A stretch of 35,866 bases of DNA from contig DAIDAH010000003.1 in NCBI GenBank assembly GCA_027310735.1, positions 1 through 35,866 of the forward strand, in the 5' to 3' direction. The notes under the pieces were generated by a model that worked only from the letters and a program-made list of their open reading frames with translations, was not told the DNA's origin and made no database searches. Shown in pieces: positions 28,776 to 35,866 of this stretch; the first letter of the stretch is position 1; each line of letters begins with the position of its first letter. Both the position numbers and the translations under genes were made by a program. Source of the stretch: Methylotenera sp. (lineage in GTDB: Bacteria > Pseudomonadota > Gammaproteobacteria > Burkholderiales > Methylophilaceae).

Positions 28776-30428
28776 ATGTCTTCTTTAACTCAATACCCAG
28801 TTTGGCAAAAACTTTGCCATCATCAACAAGCGATTTCCGCTACGCACATGCGTGATTTATTTGCCAAAGATGCAAACCGCTTCAGCAAGTACAGTCTTAA
28901 ATTTTCTGACTTACTGCTAGATTACTCCAAGCATCGTATTGACGATAAGACTTTACCTATGCTCATGCAATTGGCACGTGAAGCCAATGTTGAAGGCTGG
29001 CGTGACCGCATGTTTGCTGGTGACAAAATCAATATCACTGAAAATCGTGCTGTACTCCATACCGCACTGCGTAACCGTAGCAACACGCCGATAATGGTTG
29101 ATGGTAAAGATATTATGCCAGATGTAAACGCAGTGTTAGCACAGATGCGCAAATTTTCAAATAGTGTACGTGACGGCAGTTGGGTAGGTTACTCAGGCAA
29201 ACGAATCACAGATATTGTAAATATTGGTATTGGCGGCTCAGACTTAGGTCCAGTCATGGTATGTGGGGCATTAGAACCTTATGCCAGCCCAGATTTGCAC
29301 GCACATTTCGTCTCTAATATTGATGGCGCTCACCTTATGGAGACGCTGAAAGTCTGCAATCCTGAAACCACATTATTTATTGTCGCTTCAAAAACCTTTA
29401 CCACCCAAGAAACCATGACTAATGCGCACTCTGCACGCACATGGTTTTTAGAGTCAGCAAAAGATGAAGCACATATCGCCAAACATTTTGTTGCCCTTTC
29501 AACCAATGTAAAAGCGGTACAAGAGTTTGGTATTGATACGGCCAACATGTTTGCATTTTGGGATTGGGTCGGAGGTCGCTATTCACTCTGGTCAGCTATT
29601 GGACTATCTATTGCCATATATGTAGGCATGGATAATTTTGAAGCCTTGCTCACTGGTGGGCATGAAATGGACAACCACTTCAAAACAGCACCTCTAGAGC
29701 AAAATATGCCAGTAATTATGGCAATGATCGGCATCTGGTATAACAACTTCTTCCATGTTGATTCACAAGCCATTCTACCTTACGACCAGGGTATGGCTCG
29801 CTTCCCAGCTTATTTGCAACAAGCTGATATGGAAAGTAATGGTAAGTTTATTGATAGAAAAGGCAATCGTGTTAAATATAAAACTGGCTCTGTCATTTGG
29901 GGTGAGCCTGGCACCAATGGCCAGCATGCTTTTTACCAACTCATCCATCAAGGTACACAAATAGTACCGTGCGATTTCTTAATGCCAGTACATAGCCACT
30001 ACGCTATTGGTAAACATGGTTATGCGCATCACAAAATCTTGCTCGCTAATTTTCTGGCGCAAACGCAATCTTTAATGCTGGGTAAAACCAAAGAGCAAGC
30101 TCGCGCAGAACTTGAAGAACAAGGTCTAACAGGCGATGCGCTTGAAAACTTACTCCCACACAAAGTATTTGAAGGTAACCGCCCTACTACCTCGATTATG
30201 TTCGATAAACTAACGCCAAATACATTAGGTAAGCTTATTGCACTTTATGAACATAAAATATTCGTGCAAGGCATTATCTGGAACATCAACAGCTTTGACC
30301 AATGGGGCGTTGAATATGGGAAACAAATAGCACAGCAAATCCTACCTCAATTAACCAACGATGACATCATTAGCGATTATGACAGCTCTACAAATGGTTT
30401 AATCAACTACACAAAAGCACGAAAATAA
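28776..30428 (+). CDS. pgi: Glucose-6-phosphate isomerase
   Basis: [94 protein letters not shown]. Confidence 0.97.
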   Translation: MSSLTQYPVWQKLCHHQQAISATHMRDLFAKDANRFSKYSLKFSDLLLDYSKHRIDDKTLPMLMQLAREANVEGWRDRMFAGDKINITENRAVLHTALRNRSNTPIMVDGKDIMPDVNAVLAQMRKFSNSVRDGSWVGYSGKRITDIVNIGIGGSDLGPVMVCGALEPYASPDLHAHFVSNIDGAHLMETLKVCNPETTLFIVASKTFTTQETMTNAHSARTWFLESAKDEAHIAKHFVALSTNVKAVQEFGIDTANMFAFWDWVGGRYSLWSAIGLSIAIYVGMDNFEALLTGGHEMDNHFKTAPLEQNMPVIMAMIGIWYNNFFHVDSQAILPYDQGMARFPAYLQQADMESNGKFIDRKGNRVKYKTGSVIWGEPGTNGQHAFYQLIHQGTQIVPCDFLMPVHSHYAIGKHGYAHHKILLANFLAQTQSLMLGKTKEQARAELEEQGLTGDALENLLPHKVFEGNRPTTSIMFDKLTPNTLGKLIALYEHKIFVQGIIWNINSFDQWGVEYGKQIAQQILPQLTNDDIISDYDSSTNGLINYTKARK

Positions 30429-30464
30429 CTTTCGACCATCAAAACAGCAGCCGTTGGATTAATA

Positions 30465-30491
30465 AAAAAGCTCAGATTATCTGAGCTTTTT
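30465..30491. terminator. Intrinsic, probably bidirectional, terminator after pgi
   Basis: AAAA-AGCTCAGA-tta-TCTGAGCT-TTTT: perfect 8-bp stem with flanking A and T runs, about 40 nt past the pgi stop. Confidence 0.88.
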
Positions 30492-30529
30492 CTATTCTAC
30501 ACATCACCTAATGAGGCTTACTGAATCGG

Positions 30530-30985
30530 TTACATCACTGATTTAAAATAATTAAGTCTGTCACAGGTAGCTTTATAGTCTAGGAAGTCAGCAGTCAGAG
30601 CTGAGTGACTCATCATTGCTTTGGTTCTTAATATCATAAAAAAAACATTTGCATCAATAACTACTTTTTCTTTATTACTTAAATCTTGGTTGTTCAGTGA
30701 AGTAAATAAATCTGGATGATTATGGTCATACCACCAATATGTAAGAGTGCTGCCAGATATACTTCTACCGCTCTCCTCAAACCTAGCCTTAAACCCAAGT
30801 TTGGGCCAAAGCTTTGTACCTTAAAATCCCGCCTACAATAAAGTCCAATACCTTTTAGCTTTTGTGTTTCTGAAACAAGTTTCTCCAACAACAGCGCAGC
30901 AATCCCTAGATTCCTAAAATCCGACCTAACACAAAGGTGGACGATACTTGCAATGTTTCTTGAAGTCGTAATTCTGTAAAGTAGG
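30530..30985 (-). pseudogene. GNAT acetyltransferase-PIN domain fusion remnant, 5' truncated and frameshifted
   Basis: One reverse frame reads YRITTSRNIASIVHLCVRSDFRNLGIAALLLEKLVSETQKLKGIGLYCRRDFK; after a frame change near 30815 another reads KLWPKLGFKARFEESGRSISGSTLTYWWYDHNHPDLFTSLNNQDLSNKEKVVIDANVFFMILRTKAMMSHSALTADFLDYKATC...KSVM-stop. Confidence 0.75.
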
Positions 30986-31298
30986 TATGCGAAACCTTGA
31001 TGTCATGATAGCGCTGCAAATGCCAAACAATCATATCTGGCCCAAAATGATAGGTTGAACGCAAGTAAACAATTTTATCTTCTATCGCTCTTGGCACGCG
31101 TAGCGTCTGATTCTCAGGGCAAGGCTTGTTATTCACCAAGGCATTATTGCCACCCGACTCATAAGCACTACGCCATGTATAAAACGTTTCACGACAAATT
31201 CCAAAGTAACGACCGGTTTTAGAAATATTCCCATGCTCTTTGGCGTGATTTAGTACCTTTAGCTTTCTAGCAATATCTTGCTCTGCTTTTCTTTCCAT
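30906..31298 (-). mobile_element. IS481-type transposase N-terminal (HTH) fragment fused out of frame to the GNAT remnant; DDE domain absent
   Basis: MERKAEQDIARKLKVLNHAKEHGNISKTGRYFGICRETFYTWRSAYESGGNNALVNNKPCPENQ...YLRSTYHFGPDMIVWHLQRYHDIKVS is IS481-like; similarity stops near 30985, after which the ORF reads through GNAT DNA in another frame. Confidence 0.8.
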
Positions 31299-31363
31299 TG
31301 TCTCGACTCCAAAATAAACAAATCAAATCATAAATTTGTCTACCTAGGTCGAGATTTTTATAG

Positions 31364-31663
31364 GCCGTCAATGCTATTCACCAACACCCTGATTATGCAT
31401 GGACGCTAAAGAATATGGCTAAAGAGGCTGCACTTTCACGTACCACATTCGCAGAAACTTTCAAGGCTGTAAGCGGTTGGACTGCTGGTCAATACCTGAC
31501 TTGGTGGCGAATGCAGCTAGCTTGGTCGCTGCTGAGCGATGGTGAGAATATCGCTGGTACAGCAAATAAAGTGGGTTATCAATCTGAGTCCGCTTTTTCG
31601 CAGGTATTTTAAAAGGTGTTCTTGGTGTCCGCGGGTAAGGTACGTAGGGGTATTACCATTTAA
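31364..31663 (+). pseudogene. AraC-family regulator C-terminal HTH remnant, 5' truncated with an in-frame stop
   Basis: AVNAIHQHPDYAWTLKNMAKEAALSRTTFAETFKAVSGWTAGQYLTWWRMQLAWSLLSDGENIAGTANKVGYQSESAFSQVF-stop-KVFLVSAGKVRRG; TAA at 31610-31612 inside the conserved FSxxFKxxFG motif. Confidence 0.82.
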
Positions 31664-32351
31664 GTATCCGGTAGATTAGAGTGGTAACATAAATGGCAAA
31701 TCTTTTTTAATTTTAGCGGTGCAGGTAAATTTAAGAGCATGTGTTTTACTAGGCTATGGACTCCGTTAAATAGGGGCAAGGTCAGATTGGCCCGAATGGG
31801 CTATTGAGAGTTAATGATAACAATATCCCTGTATTTAATTCCACATAAACGCTAAATTTCATTCCAATTGCTCACTCACCCAATTACATCCCTCACTGCT
31901 CAGTGATTGCAATCCCGCTATCTGTCCATTACAGCCCAGTAGTTGCAATGCAATGTGCCAGAGCAATGCCCAGCATGGGCCTAGTTAATAACATGGCAAT
32001 ATGTTTCAAAATTGTTAATATAATGTAAATTATAAGTAATGTTATGCTAATATTATTTATAACTTACCTTCATTACTCGATCTGATTAACGTACCATGTT
32101 CGATGATATTTTTGCCTCTTATGTACTACACATGCTTCTTTTCCCACTCTCGATACAGGCTCTTTCTAGTAGAGCCATGGCTTACATCAGTTGCACACTT
32201 AGACCTTGGCTGTGTTAGCGGTCACCGCCCCTCACCGTTGGCGCGGCATTACTTGCCTCACGGCTGCCGAACATCAGTTGAAAGTACCAATCCTGACAGT
32301 CGGCAAGCTTGAGTTCTGTTAATAAATTAAATAGTAAAGTGATACTTAAAT

Positions 32352-34988
32352 ATGAAAATGACTGTTGCCAGAAAGATGTTGTTGCTGACTTTTATAGCCT
32401 TGGCTGGATTGATAGGATTAATGGTGTTAAGTCAGCACCAAATGGAAAAGGTGTTTAATGAAGCCAATTATTCAAATACTAACATCACGCCAAGCATTGT
32501 CGTGTTGGACAAGATTCGCTACAAGTTCAATACCTTACGCATCAGGGCGGCAAACCATACCCTGATTGATGATGCTGACAAAGTTGCAGAAGTTGAAGTC
32601 GCCATCAGGAAGTTGCAGGCTGAACTGGGTGCTTTATGCAAAGAGTATGAATCATATATTGCCGATAATGAAGATAGACAGCTATTGGAGGCAGATAAAG
32701 CGGGGCTGAATGAGTATTATGCGGGTATGGAGCCGATATTGGATGCCTCGCGTGCTAACGATAAAGCACTGGCTCATAAGTTGTATATTGACATTCGCGC
32801 GACAGCCGAGAAGGCAAATGGTGCAATTGCGGCGCATATGGACTACAACGTGAAACTGGGCCAGCAAAGTGTCAAGAGTGCCGTAGAAGCAAAAGACAGT
32901 GCGCAGAAGTTTTTTATGCTGATTGGCGTATTTATTTTGCTAGCGATTGCAGTGATGAGCTTTATGATTACACGCAACTTGCGCAAGCAGCTGGGCGGTG
33001 AGCCGGATGATGTTGCTGCTATGGCCAACAATATTGCTAATGGCGATTTAAGCAGTGCAATCAATCTAACAGCCGGCGATAGCAGCAGCCTGATGGCTGC
33101 TATGGTCACCATGCAAAATGCCATCAAGTTGTTGGTGGCGGATGCAGCGATGCTTACGCAAGCGGCTGTGTCTGGTCGCTTATCGATACGTGCAGATGCC
33201 ACGCAACATCAAGGAGATTACCGTAAAGTCGTTGAAGGTGTAAATGCTACGCTGGACTCAGTAATTGGCCCCCTCAATGTGGCAGCTAAATATGTTGAAG
33301 ATATATCTAAAGGTAATATTCCCGCCAAGATTACTGATACCTACAACGGTGATTTCAACGCCCTTAAAAATAACCTCAATCAATGTATTGATGCAGTAAA
33401 TGCACTGGTGGTTGATGCGGGTGCGCTGGCCGAGGCGGCACAAAAAGGCTTGCTATCTACGCGTGCTGATGCCACTAAACATCAAGGCGATTTCTGCAAG
33501 ATTGTTGCCGGAGTAAACAATACGCTGGACGCGGTGATTGGCCCTCTAAACGTTGCCGCTCAATATGTGGACAATATCTCTAAAGGCAATATCCCAGCCA
33601 AAATCACGGATACTTACAACGGTGATTTTAATACCATCAAGAACAATCTGAATCAGTGTATTGACGCCATTAATGCACTGGTGGCTGATGCGGGCATGCT
33701 GGCAGACGCCGCTAAAAAAGGCTTGTTATCTACTCGCGCAAATGCAGCAAAACATCAGGGCGACTTCCGTAAAGTAGTAGAGGGTGTGAATAGCACGCTG
33801 GATGCTGTGATTGGACCGCTCAACGTTGCCGCCAACTGTGTGGATAGAATCTCTCAAGGTGATATACCTGCTAACATCACCGATACTTACCATGGGGATT
33901 TCAATACCATTAAGAATAACCTCAATACTTGTATTGACGCCGTCAACAGGTTAGTCAGCGATGCCAATATGCTGGCCGAAGCAGCCAGTGAGGGCCGTAT
34001 TACCAAACGTGCTGATGCCACAGAACATCAGGGGGATTTCCGTAAGATTGTGGAAGGCGTCAATGCAACCTTGGAAACCATTGTAGCGCCGATTATTGCC
34101 ATTAAAGAAGCGGTTGAAACCATCAACACCGCTGCGGGTGAAATATCCTCAGGTAACAACGATCTCTCTCAACGTACTGAGCAACAAGCTTCTACGCTGG
34201 AAGAAACTGCCGCCAGTATGGAGGAATTAGCCTCTACGGTTAAAAACAATGCAGACAATGCAAAACAAGCTAATCAATTATCACTTACCGCATCCAGTGT
34301 GGCGGTTAAAGGCGGCGAGGTTGTGGCAGAGGTGGTCGCCACCATGAGTGCAATCAATGCCAGTGCCAAGAAAATTGAAGACATTATTTCTGTAATTGAC
34401 GGTATTGCCTTCCAAACCAATATTCTCGCACTGAATGCTGCTGTTGAAGCAGCAAGAGCTGGTGAACAAGGCCGAGGTTTTGCTGTAGTAGCAGGTGAAG
34501 TACGCAACTTGGCACAACGTTCAGCCAGCGCAGCCAAGGAAATTAAAGACCTCATTACTGATTCGGTCACTAAAACCGCTGAAGGTACTAAGCAGGTTGA
34601 AAATGCAGGTGACACCATGCATGAAGTGGTGAGCTCAGTGAAACGTGTCGCAGACATTATCAGTGAAATTGCAGCGGCTTCAATAGAGCAAAGCCAAGGC
34701 ATTAACCAAGTCAACAATGCGGTCACCACATTAGATGAAGCTACTCAACAGAATGCTGCCTTGGTAGAGCAAGCTGCCGCTGCTGCGATGTCTCTGGTGG
34801 AGCAAGCCAATGCTTTAACGGATGTAGTGAGTGTGTTTAAGTTGGATGACAGTCAAGTACGCGCATCAGAAAACAACGCTAAAGGTCGCTCTGCAGCAAG
34901 ATTAGCTCCCCCCAAGGTAACGACAGCTCAACTATCAGTCGTTAAATTGAAGTCAAGTACAGCTAATAGTGATTGGGAAGAGTTTTAA
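32352..34988 (+). CDS. Methyl-accepting chemotaxis protein with poly-HAMP array and C-terminal pentapeptide
   Basis: Transmembrane segments ([37 protein letters not shown]), 4HB-like periplasmic domain, four HAMP-type repeats, MCP tip [44 protein letters not shown], terminal DWEEF. Confidence 0.95.
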   Translation: MKMTVARKMLLLTFIALAGLIGLMVLSQHQMEKVFNEANYSNTNITPSIVVLDKIRYKFNTLRIRAANHTLIDDADKVAEVEVAIRKLQAELGALCKEYESYIADNEDRQLLEADKAGLNEYYAGMEPILDASRANDKALAHKLYIDIRATAEKANGAIAAHMDYNVKLGQQSVKSAVEAKDSAQKFFMLIGVFILLAIAVMSFMITRNLRKQLGGEPDDVAAMANNIANGDLSSAINLTAGDSSSLMAAMVTMQNAIKLLVADAAMLTQAAVSGRLSIRADATQHQGDYRKVVEGVNATLDSVIGPLNVAAKYVEDISKGNIPAKITDTYNGDFNALKNNLNQCIDAVNALVVDAGALAEAAQKGLLSTRADATKHQGDFCKIVAGVNNTLDAVIGPLNVAAQYVDNISKGNIPAKITDTYNGDFNTIKNNLNQCIDAINALVADAGMLADAAKKGLLSTRANAAKHQGDFRKVVEGVNSTLDAVIGPLNVAANCVDRISQGDIPANITDTYHGDFNTIKNNLNTCIDAVNRLVSDANMLAEAASEGRITKRADATEHQGDFRKIVEGVNATLETIVAPIIAIKEAVETINTAAGEISSGNNDLSQRTEQQASTLEETAASMEELASTVKNNADNAKQANQLSLTASSVAVKGGEVVAEVVATMSAINASAKKIEDIISVIDGIAFQTNILALNAAVEAARAGEQGRGFAVVAGEVRNLAQRSASAAKEIKDLITDSVTKTAEGTKQVENAGDTMHEVVSSVKRVADIISEIAAASIEQSQGINQVNNAVTTLDEATQQNAALVEQAAAAAMSLVEQANALTDVVSVFKLDDSQVRASENNAKGRSAARLAPPKVTTAQLSVVKLKSSTANSDWEEF
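33180..34080 (+). repeat. Intragenic tandem repeat, 273-bp (91-aa) period, about four copies (last partial)
   Basis: The equivalent Arg/Cys codon in HQGD[YF][RC]K[VI]V falls at 33222, 33495, 33768 and 34041, exactly 273 bp apart; flanking [17 protein letters not shown] and DTYxGDFNxxKNNLNxCIDA blocks repeat in register. Confidence 0.93.
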
Positions 34989-35184
34989 GAAAAGCAGTAA
35001 TATTTTAGGGGCGACTGTTGTCGGAGAGTCTTTGATTGACAGCATAGGTCACTTCCACTTTGCAACTGTTCAAACGACATCGGACTCAGTTGATTAAAAT
35101 GACTTTGCCAATCAGTATTAAATTTACAATCAAATTGCAGCATAATTATGATGACTTACCCTTCTACTAAATCGGACTCAGCTC

Positions 35185-35866
35185 ATGTGTGCAAATGAAG
35201 AACTTCAGCGTGAGATATTTGAACGCAAGGTGGTTGAAGAAAAAAATCAGCGACTGACGCAACTTTATGCTGCGCTGAGTCAGTGCAATGAGGCTATCGT
35301 GCGCTGCACTAGCGAAGATGAACTGTTCCCGTCAATCTGCCGTAGTGCGGTGCAATTTGGTGGCATGAAAATGGCGTGGATCGGGATGGTTGATGAGGCA
35401 AGTCAATGGGTTAAACCTGTTGCCTCCTATGGCGAGGGCGCAGAATATCTGGATGATATTCAGGTTTCTACAGATGCTAACAATCCTGCTGGGCGTGGCC
35501 CAGCAGGCACTGCTATCCGTGATAACCAACCGTTTTGGTGTCAGGATTTCCAACATGACCCCGTAACAATGCCGTGGCATGAACGCGGTATGCATTTCGG
35601 TTGGGGCGCCTCGGCCTCGCTGCCGCTACTCAGGAATAATGTGGCCATCGGTGCCTTTACTTTGTATGCCTCCGAAGTCAACGCTTTTGACGAAGACGCG
35701 CGTAGACTGCTGCTTGAAATGGCGATAGATATCAGTTTTGCACTGGACAATTTCGCTCGGGAAAGCGAACGCAGACAAGCGCAAGAGGCACTCATCAAAA
35801 GCGAATCCCATTTTCGTGCTTATTTCGAACGTTCCATGGTGGGGATGGCTGCGACCAGTTTGGAAA
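35185..35866 (+). CDS. GAF (and probably PAS) domain signalling protein, partial, C-terminus off the right edge
   Basis: Open frame to the window end: MCANEELQREIFERKVVEEKNQRLTQLYAALSQCNEAIVRCTSEDELFPSICRSAVQFGGMKMAWIGMVDEASQWVKPVASYGEG...SLPLLRNNVAIGAFTLYASEVNAFDEDARRLLLEMA...KSESHFRAYFERSMVGMAATSLE. Not in the ORF track because it has no stop in the window. Confidence 0.88.
   Translation, partial: MCANEELQREIFERKVVEEKNQRLTQLYAALSQCNEAIVRCTSEDELFPSICRSAVQFGGMKMAWIGMVDEASQWVKPVASYGEGAEYLDDIQVSTDANNPAGRGPAGTAIRDNQPFWCQDFQHDPVTMPWHERGMHFGWGASASLPLLRNNVAIGAFTLYASEVNAFDEDARRLLLEMAIDISFALDNFARESERRQAQEALIKSESHFRAYFERSMVGMAATSLE

Noticed and set aside
30694-30891. Minus-strand 65-aa ORF as a separate gene
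   Set aside because: It is the out-of-frame part of the GNAT-PIN remnant (MLEKLVSETQKLKGIGLYCRRDFK...), not an independent gene.
31415-31612. 65-aa ORF as a functional AraC regulator
   Set aside because: 5' truncated and interrupted by TAA within a conserved motif; treated as a pseudogene.
32200-32312. c-di-GMP (GEMM) riboswitch upstream of the MCP gene
   Set aside because: I compared it by eye with the GEMM-I consensus and the conserved core motifs are not present.
33180-34080. CRISPR array for the periodic repeats
   Set aside because: The 273-bp period is in frame and encodes HAMP domains; there are no short repeats with unique spacers anywhere in the window.
34274-34729. Minus-strand 151-aa ORF opposite the MCP signalling domain
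   Set aside because: Common antisense open frame opposite MCP coding sequence; no signals of its own.

Overview
The window looks like mainly chromosomal backbone from a betaproteobacterium, probably Methylophilaceae/Methylotenera-like; this is inferred from gene content and protein similarity recalled from memory, with no search run. From left to right it contains: a partial typA/bipA (truncated by the left edge, so absent from the ORF track); two tandem RhlE-type DEAD-box helicases behind a long leader; a lipocalin (Blc); an unannotated 32-aa membrane microprotein; a degenerate-EAL/HDOD signalling protein; a small secreted protein; a solo IS200/IS605-like right-end relic abutting a DUF3095 gene; ygiQ; a DUF3147 membrane protein; aat; a miniature MCP-like protein; a beta-CASP metallo-hydrolase; amiC-tsaE; a divergent queG; a GGDEF protein; a glycogen/maltodextrin cluster (ROK kinase, malQ, GH57, glgC, glgB, pgi); a 1.5-2 kb scar with GNAT-PIN, IS481-type transposase and AraC fragments; a chemoreceptor with a four-fold 273-bp (91-aa) HAMP repeat and a C-terminal DWEEF pentapeptide; and a GAF/PAS protein truncated by the right edge. 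I found no CRISPR array, tRNA, rRNA or intact mobile element. I do not see a clearly new multi-gene system. The most interesting items are the solo IS605-like end forming the leader of the DUF3095 gene, the layered pseudogene scar, the long structured helicase leader, the microprotein and the repeat-built chemoreceptor.
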